From Apodemus sylvaticus (taxonomy: Eukaryota; Chordata; Mammalia; Rodentia; Muridae): 64,000 nucleotides of DNA. Position numbers and translations under genes: made by a program. The notes beneath the pieces were generated by a model. That model had not been told where the DNA came from. It made no database searches and was given only the letters and a program-made list of their open reading frames with translations. Below, piece by piece: positions 1-10,479 of this stretch. Each line of letters opens with the position of its first letter. The stretch's first letter is position 1. The DNA is taken from contig NC_067472.1 of assembly GCF_947179515.1 (NCBI RefSeq), positions 170,482,107 to 170,546,106 of the forward strand. Direction: 5' to 3'.

Positions 1-295
1 GGACTCACTGGCCACGCAGCCAACCCCACTTGATAGGTTTCGGGCCAACGAGAGACCGTGTCTCAAAAAATAGAAAGCTGTGTGCCGGCAGTCAAGAGCA
101 CTTGCTGCTCTTTTGGAGGACCTGGGTTTAATTCCAGCACCCACGTGGTGGCTCAGATCCATCTCTAACTCCAGTTCCAGGGGATCTGACAGCCTCTTTT
201 GGCCTCTGTGGGCATCAGTAGATACATGGTGCACAGATATACACATGGACGAAATACGTAGACACATAGAATAAAAATAAATAAAAAAGTAGATG
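1..295 (+). repeat. B3-type SINE copies
   Basis: A SINE tail ending in an A-rich run at 60-73 is followed by a B3-like copy. It shows the 'caagagcacttgctgctctt' block, 'ccagttccaggggatctgac', and an A/T-rich end near 290. It sits in Syt3 intron sequence. Confidence 0.75.
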
Positions 296-844
296 GCTCC
301 TAAAGAGTTCTCTGACTACCAAATGCATGCACACCAATGCACGCATGCACGTGTCTGTGTATGCAAAGGTATTTCCAGAGAGAACTTGTAGAAGGGGCAA
401 GACCCACCCTGAATATATCCAGCACTGCCCTACGCCCTGGAGGCCCAAATGCAATAAAACAGGAGAGCCAGGTAGGACCAGCATCCCCAGGATCCTGTTT
501 CCTGGTCGGCCATAATGTGACTGCCTTCGTCCTATGACAGAGCTACCCCTCTGAACCCCCTTTTGTTTCCATCATGGCTTTAGCCACAGTGACACAAAGG
601 CTAATGAATGGATCACATGCCCAAACTCCAACAAAAATCCTGAGCACTAAGATTTGGGGAGCTTCTCTGCTGGGTAATGAGTCACATACTAATATAATGG
701 GAGGATTAAAGATGACCTGTGACCTTATTGCAAGGGAACACTGGACAGTCTCACCTCCTGTCTCCTGGACTCTGCCCCACAACCGACACCCTGCCTTTGG
801 CTTATTTAGTCTGTAGCTTTTTGGTGTAATTAATTTTTCTAGAG

Positions 845-945
845 CTAGCTATGGTGGTTCATACCTGTAATCCCAACACCTGAGAGACTGAGGAAGGAGG
901 CTTAAGTTTGAGACCAACCAGGCCTCCATAAGGCCTTATCTGATC
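845..945 (+). repeat. Diverged B1/PB1 SINE
   Basis: B1-like 'catacctgtaatcccaacac' followed by a diverged remnant of the B1 body. Old copy in Syt3 intron. Confidence 0.6.
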
Positions 946-1227
946 CCCAAATTTTCTCCTCATGATTTCTGACAGGGATATTAAGAAGAGGTAGGTCTAT
1001 GGGACAAAACTGCAAGGTCAGGGGTTAGACGGATCAAGCACACAGTTATGTCTCCCATTTCAGTGGCTTGGAGACAAAGCAGCAGCAAAATCAGAAGCAA
1101 GGCTCTCATTGGGGCTAGCCATAAAGGGGGCAGGAAGCTGACCGACTCTGCTCAGACCTTCCCGAGTCTTTGCCATTATGGAGTTGGGTAGAAGGCAGTG
1201 GCTAGTTGGAACAGCTGGGGTTCTGAC

Positions 1228-1393
1228 CTGCATCCGGACCCCGGGGATATCCTCTGATTCGCAGTTCGTTGAACTCTTGACACCTGTCATTGGTATCAGC
1301 ATCCCGGACCCGTGCACAGAGGTCTGAGACCAGGATGAGGGCCCGCCGACAGAGGTCATCTTCGTAGTCCCCAGACATAGTGGCCACGTAATC
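1228..1393 (-). CDS. Syt3: Synaptotagmin-3, first coding exon (gene continues left of window)
   Basis: Minus-strand exon with start codon at 1376-1378; 1379-1393 is 5' UTR. It encodes 50 complete codons starting MSGDYEDDLCRRALILVSDL, which I recognise as the synaptotagmin-3 N terminus. Three cysteines (residues 10, 21, 33) match the N-terminal cluster by which Syt3, 5, 6 and 10 form disulfide-linked dimers (family knowledge). The acceptor is a pyrimidine tract ending GTGTAG at about 1394-1398 and the donor is CAG|GTC at 1226-1228, phase 1. The transmembrane segment and the C2A/C2B Ca2+-binding domains must lie in exons left of position 1. The protein is a membrane Ca2+ sensor of vesicle exocytosis and receptor endocytosis. 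The start is chosen because no upstream in-frame ATG exists in the exon. Identity is firm; only a small N-terminal part is visible. Confidence 0.93.
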
Positions 1394-2029
1394 CTACACT
1401 TAAGAGTGGGGTGGGCGGATATGAAGAAGGGGACAGGAGCAGGTGTAGGGAGGAGGGAGGAGGTCTGATAAGGGGGCAAAGGTCACAGGGTAGCTCGGGG
1501 GCCAGGATGAGAGAATCAAAACGACAGATGTTATAGTTACTTCTTGGGGTCACCATGCAATGAGGTTAGGTAGCAAACAGATCATCAACAGAGACACTCC
1601 AAAAGGCAGGGCACTCTCAGACTAAAGGAATGTGCCCGGGGCGGGGGGGCACAGATTGAAAGTCAGGGCAGGTACTCTGGCTGGAGGCAGCTGTCAGTAG
1701 TGGGTGGACAGCCAGGCCGGGGCAGGTGAGAGCAGTTTGGGCAGCTGGGACATCATTGGTGGAAGGCTTAGGGTGGAAAGGTGCGGGAGGGTCAGGGGAA
1801 GGCAGGTCAGGTGTGGGGCAGAAACCCCAAGTTGAGAGAAGGGGAGCTAAGAGGACAGATGGAGCTAAGAGAGAGGACCAAATGAATCCGGGTAGCTAGG
1901 GAAAGAGAGACACAGAATGCAGTTCAGGACGGAGAGGCAGGGGAAGAGCGTGTACTTCATTATATCCAAGACATGGTGCACAGAGAGAAAGAAGTGAAGC
2001 AAGGAAGGCAGGGGTGTGGGCAGAAATAC

Positions 2030-2031
<2 letters not shown>

Positions 2032-2091
<60 letters not shown>
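2032..2091 (+). repeat. (GA)n microsatellite, about 30 units
   Basis: Uninterrupted GA dinucleotides in the Syt3 5' intron, within a longer purine-rich stretch (about 1860-2350). It leaves several frames open by chance; none is coding. Confidence 0.95.
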
Positions 2092-2094
<3 letters not shown>

Positions 2095-2386
2095 CTGAAT
2101 TCCAGGTTGGACAGCCAGACAATGGCTGGAGACCTCAGATACAAGGCAAGAGAAGAGAGTTGGGAACACAGACAGACAGACGCATGGTCAGAAAAAAAAA
2201 GAGGAGAACAGGAGAGTGCGGTGGAGGTGGGAGAGGAGGTAGTGACACAAGGTTTGGGGCTAGACATTAGACATCGGTGGGAAAGAGCCCCCCCCCCCCC
2301 CGCCGGAGGGAAAGAACGAGGGCCAGACACTCAGGAGAAAGGGGGCTGCTAAGGAAGACTGCCATTTGGCCAGGGTCAGACTCACC

Positions 2387-2680
2387 TGTGCTTACCCCTG
2401 TCTTGTCCTAGGTGGCAGCCGAGGCGGCGGGGGGCGGTAGCCCATGGGGGTTGCAGGGTGGACGAGCCTAGTCGCTGCGGACCGGTCCCCACGCTTGCCA
2501 GGTGGCAAGAAGGGGGGCTGGTTGACTGATCTAGGGACCCAAACCGGGAGGAAAAAATTCAGCCCAAGCTTTGCATCTTGCCCCACTCGAAGTAGCTGCG
2601 CGACCCCAGATGACCCCGGTGAGGTCCAGCCGCCCCCTCCCACCTCCGTGCCCCCAGCAGCTAGTTAAAAGCTTAGGGAC
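2387..2680 (-). other. Syt3: Candidate non-coding first exon of Syt3 (proximal)
   Basis: On the minus strand the sequence ends in a strong donor, AG|GTGAGT, with GT at 2384-2385 and exon end at 2386. The 250 bases upstream are moderately CpG-rich. No acceptor is evident, so this reads as a first exon spliced to the coding exon at 1393. The 5' limit is a guess. It could instead be an internal 5' UTR exon or a cryptic donor. Confidence 0.4.
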
Positions 2681-2761
2681 TACAACTCCCAGTTGGTCTT
2701 GCTGCTAGTGCTACTGCAGCTTTATCGCACCAGAGCTGCAAGGGCTGCTGGGAGTTGAAGT
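2679..2761. promoter_or_regulatory. Inverted pair of ACTACAACTCCCA-type (ZNF143-like) sites upstream of Syt3
   Basis: ACTACAACTCCCA lies on the plus strand at 2679-2691, and its near match ACTTCAACTCCCA on the minus strand at 2749-2761. The first fits the promoter consensus ACTAYRNNNCCCR associated with ZNF143 (established motif). The position, just upstream of the candidate proximal Syt3 exon, suits a promoter element. Binding itself is inference. Confidence 0.5.
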
Positions 2762-3049
2762 CCTCAATGCGTCTCCGGTCTGCAGAAGATGGGATTTTTT
2801 TGGGAGGGGTGCTGGAAGGGTTAAAATGTCAGGGTCCCAAGATGCTGCAGGAGAAGGGAACGGAGTCCAAGACCTCCAGAGGTCACGTGGCTCTAATCAC
2901 TCAGGGGTCATGAGATGGGTCACTAATCCCTATACTCTGGGGATGGGTGGGTGAGGATGAAGTGCACCCAGGTGTATTGCAATTAAGATTCCCCCTTTTT
3001 CCAGGGCCACGTGCCCCTCCCCTGGGGTGTCCAGCTGGCACTGCAGACT

Positions 3050-3275
3050 CAGCTTCCCAGCTCCAGACGCGCCCCTCTTTGCACCGACCTCCGTGCCCCC
3101 ACTTGGGGCCGCCCCCTTGGGATGAGGTTGGGGCGGGGGCGGGAAGGGGGAGGGGCGGACTCACCGGAGCCCCGGTTGCTGCAGCCCGGAGCGCGCGCGC
3201 GCGCGCCCGCCCGCCCGCTGCCGCGGTGCCCGCTTGGCTCCTCCCCACCCCTGTCGCAGCTCCTCGGCTCCTCCC
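3050..3275 (-). promoter_or_regulatory. Syt3: CpG island with candidate distal Syt3 promoter and first exon
   Basis: The segment is CpG-dense, with a CG-repeat run at about 3190-3209 and GC boxes (GGGGCGGGG type) around 3131-3160. On the minus strand it carries an excellent donor, CTCCG|GTGAGT, with GT at 3163-3164 and exon end at 3165. A first exon from about 3250 to 3165 fits. No TATA box is seen. The intergenic region to C19orf81 starts just to the right. Confidence 0.6.
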
Positions 3276-3399
3276 AAACCCTTTCCCCCCTCCCCCGCCA
3301 GCCCATGCAACCCAAAAGCCAAAAAACAGTACGGCCCTAGTGTGCACCTCCCTAGACTCTGGATGCAGTTTCACCCTAGTGAGAGGCCACCTGAGGGAC

Positions 3400-4075
3400 C
3401 TAGAAGGTTAGGATTCAGAGGTCCCAGGCCACAAAACCTCCTTCCTCCAGGAAGCAAGACCTCAGGGTTTACAGCTGGGCAGGCAGGAATGAAAGCTGGT
3501 CACAGTAGGTCTCAGGTTTTAAGTAGAGCCACAGGCACTGGATTTGAATCCTGCCCTAGTCCTCTTGAGACTCTTAGCATCCAAAATCCTGATGTTCAGC
3601 ACAATACAATGAAATTATCTCCTGAGGGATGTAGTTTGAGAAACCAGTCAATGTGCAGCAAGCACTGGCACCAAGTAGGTGCTTAACGACTCCTTACAGG
3701 CGCAGGGCATCCGGTTTTTACCATATTAATAGCAGCTAATGAAAACTACCACTCACCATTACCAATGTGATGAGTTAAGAGCTTTGAAGACATCTTCCCA
3801 TGAATCTTCACTTTGGCATAAGGATGAATGCAATCAAGCTATTCCCATTTCACAGAACAATTGAGGCCCATGGAGATGTAATTCCTCGGAGGCGGTCCTG
3901 ATCTACACAAACGCAGCCCAGAGGTGTGGCTTGGAAGTTCTTCTTTCCCTCAGTTGCTATTGCCCTCCCTAACCCTCCAACCAGTTATACAAAATAAACA
4001 CACACACCCCCAACCAGTTATACAAAATAAACACAACTTCCGAGGCCTCACGGCAGAGGTCTCACATCCCAGTTG
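3400..4075. other. Intergenic, diverged MIR-like sequence
   Basis: About 3530-3900 shows faded MIR-type features such as 'ggatttgaatcctgccctag', and 'ccatttcacagaacaattgaggccc' near 3846. No open reading frame or splice structure that I can support. Confidence 0.4.
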
Positions 4076-4079
4076 CTCT

Positions 4080-4345
4080 GGATGGTGAAGGAAAAGGATA
4101 GCAAGTTCCAGGTCAGCCTGGGCTAAAGATGAGTTCAAGGCTAGCCTCTGCTGATGAGTGAGACCCTGTCCAAAAAAAAGCTGGGGATGTAGTGCAGCAG
4201 TAGAGCCCGTCTAGAATCCTCCAGTGACCAGCTGGGGGCATTGCTGAGGTAGAGTCCTCGTCTGGCAGAATCCCCCAGTAAGACACTTGGGCTATTAGCC
4301 TGGAGAACCAGTGTTGGCTTGGCCCACCTGAGACCCTGGGTTCGA
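4080..4345 (+). repeat. B1 plus ID dimer with repeated ID monomers
   Basis: A B1-like left part ends 'gagaccctgtccaaaaaaaa' at about 4162-4181. Three diverged ID-type units follow, each with a 'ctggggatgtagtgcagcagtagag'-like tRNA-derived head. The last retains the B-box-like 'ctgggttcgaagc'. It is one of several loci in the window with this arrangement. Confidence 0.6.
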
Positions 4346-4879
4346 AGCAACCCTGTTAACTAAATTGCCCTCCTCCCTCCCCCCCCCCCCCCCGTAACCT
4401 ATGCATGCAATTTGAAGTCATTATGTCAGAAGCCTCCAAAAAGATTCCTGGCTCCATCCAGGGTCGCACGCGTATGCGTGGAGCACCCTCTCGCAGGAGT
4501 CGGAGGAAGTGTGCCCAGGTGCCTGCCCACCAAAGCTGCCAGCGCCCTGAGTGGCTCCTCAGCTCCATCCCGGCCATGCAGCTCAGCCTGACCTGGCAGT
4601 GACACACACTCGGAAATGTGCACGCAGATGGGCTTGGCAGCTTCACATGACACATCTTCAAAGAAACACTGCGAGTCTGAGGCAGCTCGGATACTGCGAG
4701 GCAGCTGCAGCAAGAACTAGCCATCTGTGCGACTCGGGAAAATGCATGTGTGTTCAAATGCCACCTCAGCACACTGTACGACTTCCCCTGGGTTAATTCC
4801 TAACTGCCTTAGTCTCTCTCTTTAAAAATGAGAAAGGTTTTTTTAAGTTAACAAACAAACAAAAAATTTGGACAGCAGC

Positions 4880-5270
4880 TAGGCTTAACTATGAAGCCCA
4901 AACCAGATGAGAGCTAGTAATCCTCCTGCCTCAGCTTTCTGAGTGTACTGCTGGCCTGTGCCACTACCCCCCATCCCCCCATCCCCTCACCCCCACCAAA
5001 GGTGATGATAATTGGTACACATGTGTGCACGTATGCCCATGTATGTGCATGTGAATGCATGCACATGTGGTGTTCAGATGTCAGGGTGCCATCTGTCTTG
5101 GTTTTTGGCTGCCCTGTGAGCCCCATGGATCTATCTGCTTCTCCCTCCCAGAGCAGAGATTAAAGTGGGCGCCCACCACCACACCTGGCTTTTTAATGTT
5201 CTGAGGATCAAATTCATAACGTTGTTTGCTCAACGAGCACTTTACTGATGGAGTTTTCTCCTGGGTCTGA
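4880..5270 (-). repeat. Minus-strand rodent SINEs (B1-like and B4/RSINE-like)
   Basis: 4880-4980 looks like an old antisense B1. 5010-5270 resembles a B4/RSINE-type element on the minus strand, with 'ccaccaccacacctggcttttt' and 'gagcactttactgatggag' blocks. Names are approximate. Confidence 0.5.
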
Positions 5271-5932
5271 AAATGATAATTTTTTAAAAAATCAGACATT
5301 GCACCATTATTTTGAAGAATAAATTAAATTATCCTGAGTTCTGCCTGCCTGGAATCATGAGCTCAGTAGCAGAGCACCTGTCCGGCACTCCAGGTGAGGT
5401 GCCAGCGGCGGAGCTGAGCCGCTTCCTGTCAGTCAGTGTTTGGCACTGCCATGACTGCTGCTCATGCTCATCCCTTTGATCCTTAGCTGCATTCGACAAG
5501 TGAGTGAAAGGAAGAAGGCCCCAGCAGGCAAGGACCCTGCCCACCTCACACAGACAGGAAAGGCTGAGGTCACTGGAAAGTCACTTTAGGCCTTGTTGCA
5601 TGACCTTCCTTTATGTCGTCCGAACTGTCGTCCGAACACACACCCCTGTATCTTCAGTTGTTGGTTCTGTACAAAGAGCTGAGGGCTGGCAGGATTTGGG
5701 TATTTCATTTCTATGCCCATCACCAATTTTCTATGTGCAAATGCTTGCTATTCCTCACCTGCCTAGAAGAAGGGGGTCAGGCAGTCCTTACTGCCCAAAG
5801 GCGACCCGAAGGGACGGTCAGGCGGTGTCTGCTGCCCGTTGGCTCAGGCCGAAGTACGGTTTTTGTATAATAAAGAGCTGATGGCCAGACCTGGGGCAGG
5901 AAGCATGGGAGTGGGACTTCCAGGCACACACA

Positions 5933-5970
<38 letters not shown>

Positions 5971-7335
5971 TGCAGGCGGGGTTGAAGACTCTGAAGGAAA
6001 CAGAAAGGGGAGAATGGAGCTGGAAGTGGGTAGTGAGAAGTCTTGTGGGGCGAGGCGGATGGTGGAAAAGTTAGGATAAGTTTAAATGAGCTAGCTGAGA
6101 GACTGGCCCAGCTAAAGGCCAGCAGCTTTAAACTGTATAGAAGTCTGCGTCTTACTTAAACAGTACAGGTAAGTCCACAAAATCCCTGCATTCGGGTCTT
6201 AATCTGGAGCCTTGACTGTATGTGCATCTAGGATGTTTGAGGGCCTTGTGTGTTGTTGCCATTGGGTGTGAAAAATGGAAACCAGGAAACAAAATGGGTT
6301 GGCCACCCTACTTGATTTAGCAAAAAAGTAGGTGACACAGTTCTTCAATTCATCAATTCTTTCTGGGCAGACAAGAGGGCCGAGTGGGTGGAGCCTGAGG
6401 TTCTGAGTTTGATCCCTGGGATTCACATGGTGGGAGGAGAAGACCGACGCCTGAAGTGGAAATCTCTGCTTTGTGTGGAAAGCTGGTTATGTCAAGCGAT
6501 GTCTTCCTGGCGAACACAGGTGAAAGGATGCTTTGCTGTAGCAGACGCATGAAAGAATGCGTGATGGAGGAGTATAAATCTGACCCCACAGACACCACCT
6601 CGCTATTCTTCGCTAACAACACGCATGGATAAGTTTGCCTTACATTGCCTTGCTGAGCTCTGCTTGTGCTGATGCCTTAGAGAGAAACTTGCCCAAGAAC
6701 TTCTCGTGAGGCTCCTGCGGCTTCCTGTTGCTTCCGAGGCCTCAGGCCAGTTGGTGAGGCTTGCACGTTCTTCTGGATTGAACTTCAGCTCCTGGTTTGT
6801 GCAGAGAAGACTGGACCGCAGCTGCTGATTAGTGTTTGGTGCTTGCGACAAACTGAACTGCTGATAATCCTGACAGCAAAGATTAGCCTCGCTCCGAAAG
6901 AACTATGTCTAAACAGGTCCACATCCCCTGTCTTCTAATAACTTTTCTCTTCCACTACCTCTGGTGGCTGGTGGGCTACAGAAGAGGCTGACCATGTATT
7001 AAAATTGGCTGCCAAAGTTGATGCCTACAGACACTCCCAAGTTACCCTCTGACCTGCCCGTGTGTGTCATGGCGTGCATGTACACTCATACAGAAGATAT
7101 GAGCACAAAGTTAGCATTGAGAGCTCTGGTAAGGAGACAGAGGACCATCCCCGGGACTGTGCAGACGAGCATCCAGTGCTGAGAGTACTGGGAAAGGCGT
7201 CAAAGAAGGCTTCTGAACCCACCAGCGTATTTCAGGGCCGTGGCAGGCTCTAAGGTAGAAAGAGGTGAAGGGAGGAGGGTGTGTGGGTCTGGAGGGGAAT
7301 GGCTCCCATGGGATCACAAGTTGGATTTGGTTGGT
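5271..7335. other. Intergenic stretch, no gene seen
   Basis: Contains a (CA)n(GA)n tract (5924-5970) and otherwise mostly unique sequence. Short open frames here have no splice context, coding character or recognisable domain. Confidence 0.5.
5924..5970 (+). repeat. (CA)n(GA)n compound microsatellite
   Basis: CA units 5924-5950 continue directly into GA units 5951-5970. Confidence 0.95.
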
Positions 7336-7339
7336 CCCC

Positions 7340-7800
7340 CAGGTAGTGGAATTGTTTGAGAAGAAGTAGGAGGTGGCCTCGCTGGAGTGGGTGTGGCCTT
7401 GTTGGAGGAGGTGTGTCTCTGAGGGTGGGCTCTGAGCTTTCAAAAGTCCTCTTCACACTCTCAGGCACTCGTCCAGCACTGCCTGTCCTTCACTGCCGCC
7501 ACGCTCCCCACTGTGATGAAAGCATAAGCAAAGCCAGGATTAGACGGCTCCTTTAGAAGTTGCCTTGGAGCCCGGCGGGCGGTGGTGGCGCACGCCTGTA
7601 ATCCCAGCACTTGGGAGGCAGAGGCAGGTGGACTTCTGAGTTCGAGGCCAGCCTAGTCTACAGAGTGAGTTCCAGGACAGCTAGGGCTACACAGAGAAAC
7701 CCTGTCTTGATAAAAACAAAACAAAACAAAAAAACAAACAAAAAAGTTGCCTTGGGCGTAGTGTTTCACCATAGCAACAGAATAGTAACTAAGACACATT
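7340..7800 (+). repeat. Rodent interspersed repeat split by a B1
   Basis: The right end 'ttgccttgggcgtagtgtttcaccatagcaacagaatagtaactaagaca' belongs to a recurring rodent repeat that I do not name. Related copies lie at 9020-9440 and 12105-12640. A B1 interrupts it at 7571-7745 and duplicated the target 'agttgccttgg'. Confidence 0.6.
7571..7745 (+). repeat. B1 SINE
   Basis: Full-length B1 with 'gtaatcccagcacttgggag' and an A-rich tail of AAAAC units. It is flanked by the duplication 'agttgccttgg', so it is a precise insertion into the surrounding older repeat. Confidence 0.95.
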
Positions 7801-7889
7801 GCAGGAAATATTAAAGTAGAACCGTCTAGTTCCCACACTTGAGCCTTTGCCCCGGCAGCCTGACTGGCCAGGTGGGCAATGGCCGACCT

Positions 7890-8052
7890 GTTTTTTTTTT
7901 TTTTTTTTTTTTTTCTTTTTTTCGAGACAAGGTTTCTCTGTGTAGCCCTGGCTGTCCTGGAACTCACTGTGTAGACCAGGCTGGCCTCGAACTCAGAAAT
8001 CCGCCTGCCTCTGCTTCCCAAGTGCTGGGATTACAGACGTGCGCCAGGCGGA
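7890..8052 (-). repeat. B1 SINE
   Basis: Antisense full-length B1 with a ~24-base T run (A tail) at 7891-7914. The flanking duplication 'gacctgttttt' is visible on both sides. It faces the 7571 copy tail to tail. Confidence 0.95.
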
Positions 8053-8337
8053 CCTGTTTTTATCTCGTGGAGATTCTGACTCTGAACTCCACTGTCTCTC
8101 CACCCAGCTCGCTAGGTTCTCACTGGCGAGTTGCTACCACGCCAACCCCGTGCTTCAGATCCCCCACAGCCTTTGTGGAGCACCTCAGGCAAACCCACAC
8201 TTGGATGCCGTACCTTTTGCTCTTGAACCCAGACGCGCCTCTGCCTGAAGGAAAATGCAAGTTCAGAAACAATGGTAACTCAATCTCTGGGCGCAACAAC
8301 TAAAACCTGATCTTGTAAGCCTTAATAAAACCTAATC

Positions 8338-8510
8338 GACCAGGCGGTGGTGGCTCATGCCTGTAATCCCAGCACTTGGGAGGCAGAGGCAGGTGGATTT
8401 CTGAGTTTAAGGTCAGCTTGGTCTACAGAGTGAGCTCCAGGACAGCCAGGGCTATACAGAGAAACCCTGTCTCGAAAAACCAAAAACCAAACCAAAACAA
8501 ACCAAAACCC
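8338..8510 (+). repeat. B1 SINE
   Basis: Full-length B1 with CAAAA-rich tail. Third B1 within 1 kb. Confidence 0.95.
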
Positions 8511-9020
8511 TTATCTTGTAAGCCTTATTAAAATCTGATCCCTCCAGTGGCGGATCCTTGTGGATCCGCCATGATGCTAGGAGACTCTAGCAGCTCCATC
8601 TCACCCCTTTACTGTCGCGGTACCAAAGAGAGCGAACTCTCTCCGGCTTCCTCTCTTTCTCTTCCAATCTGGAAGTCCCGCCTACTCGCCCAGTGATTGG
8701 CTCCTTTATTCATTAGGGAATTGGTTCACAAGAACTGCACCAGGCTCGTCCACAACAAAGACAGAGGGCATGCTTGGAGAAAGGGAGGGTCTGAGTGAGG
8801 CCCGCGTCAAAGGAGACTGGGTTCAATCAGTGCGGATGGCTGCTCTCTTTCATTCTCTAATGTTTGCTCTTCCTTGGACAGTGCCTGACCCATGTCCGAC
8901 ACTCACCAAATTGAGTGAATGAATGTATGAAGGAATCAATGAATGAATGTACGAATGAATCAATGAATGAATGGCCAAGGCGATGGAAAAAAAAAAGAAA
9001 TGGGTGGGTGGATGGACAGT
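8511..9020. other. Intergenic stretch with (GAAT)n tract
   Basis: Mostly unique sequence. 8909-8975 is a GAAT-type tetranucleotide tract containing a ~35-bp internal duplication ('gaatcaatgaatgaatgtac' type). No gene seen. Confidence 0.5.
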
Positions 9021-9440
9021 TTGAATGAGAATTGTCCCCTAGAGGGTCATGTGTTTGAACACTTGGTCCTTGGTGGGCACTACTGCTCAGGGAGATTACA
9101 GAATCTTCTGAAGGCAGAGCGGCGCTGCAGGGAGTGGGTAGAGCGGCGCTGCAGGGAGTGGGTAGAGCGGCGCTGCAGGGAGTGGGTAGAGCGGCGCTGC
9201 AGGGAGTGGGTTACCCATGCTGGGCTTTGAGTGTTCATGGTCTTCGCCCACTTCCAGCTTCCTTTCTGCTTCCTGCTCATGGTTGAAGATGTCATCTCAG
9301 AGCTTCTCCCTCTGCCTGCCTTCTGCCATGTTTCCTCAGCTGTCCAGCGCTTCCCCTCTAGAATGGAAAGCCCAGATAAATTCTTCTACAAGTTGCATTT
9401 TGCTTTTGGTCATGGTGTTTTATCACAACAATAGAGAAGT
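9020..9440 (+). repeat. Rodent interspersed repeat with internal 24-bp tandem
   Basis: Starts 'gtttgaatgagaattgtccc' and ends 'ttttatcacaacaatagagaa', the same family end as at 7340-7800. It contains a four-copy 24-bp tandem repeat. Confidence 0.55.
9116..9211 (+). repeat. Four perfect copies of a 24-bp unit
   Basis: The unit starting AGAGCGGCGCTGCAGGGAGT repeats at 9116, 9140, 9164 and 9188 without mismatch. Because 24 is a multiple of 3, it reads as a repeated 8-residue block in both directions, but the context is a transposable-element copy. Confidence 0.95.
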
Positions 9441-10479
9441 AGGTAGTATGGATGGAGGAATGAGGAGATGGATGGTATTCAGACGACTGACTAAAGAAGC
9501 ATAAATGGTAGAGGGGAGGACTGGCGGATGAGGGAAAGGTTGGACGGGGGGGGGGGAGCAGGGGGGCGGGGGCTGATGGATGAATGATGGTGTTTATGAA
9601 TAAATACTGGAAGAAGAAATGATAGTGTAGTGGGTGAACAAATGAACCAGTTTGGACAAATCCCTTTGCTTTCCTTCTCACTGAGGTTTTCTCCCCACCT
9701 ACCCATTCCTGCTTGCCTAATGGGAATCCCGCATGGTGCCACCTCCCCCCCCCTCCTACCCTACCCCCCTCTCCCCCTACCCCCCCCCCAGAAACCTGTG
9801 ATTGGGGTGGGCCAGGCTAGGTCCTGGGGTTTAAAAAGAAGCTATACAGATGCATACACAGCTCTGCCTGGAGATAGAGGCCCTCCCTCTCTGTGTTCAG
9901 TAGCCAGAGAGCCAGAGATAACCCCAAGAGAGAGGTCAGCCAAGTTGCCAGGGTTTGTGCAGAGGGAAATAGGAAAGAAAACCTCCCAAACAGAGCTGCA
10001 AGCAGCCAGCACTGCTGCAGTCCTGACATCATCCGTGGAACTGGAGGAAAGTGCTGACTCGGGAATGTGGGTCCCGGGCTCGTGGCCAAGGGCTGCTGAC
10101 GGCCTGACAGAGGTGGCAGGAGAAGAGAAGGCAGCTGGACAGAGGGAGACGCAGAGCAACAGAGACGATGAGGGGGAGGAGAAGAGAGGAGATACAGGAG
10201 AGATGTGTTAGGTAGAAAAGGACAGGACACACAGAAAGGGGCGGGGCTGCACAGCATGGTAAGGCTGGGTGTGAAGTTTGGTGAGTCAAACTCAGAGTTG
10301 AATGTGGGAGCTCAGGAGGCTCCTCCCCTCCCTGGGGAGTTGTTGACCTGTAGCTATTGGGGGAGGGGAGCCATTTTTCTTTAGTAGTATAGCTATCAGC
10401 AAGTTGTTTCTCTGTAAATAACCACACCCATACTCATAAAAGCAATTCTAATTAAACTCAGTGGGTTAAAAAAAAAAAG

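Noticed and set aside
10029..10427. Possible gene between Syt3 and C19orf81 (several overlapping 100-190 codon frames at 9.6-10.9 kb)
   Set aside because: Frames overlap on both strands in purine-rich DNA, have no consistent splice sites or domains, and part is LTR-like sequence.
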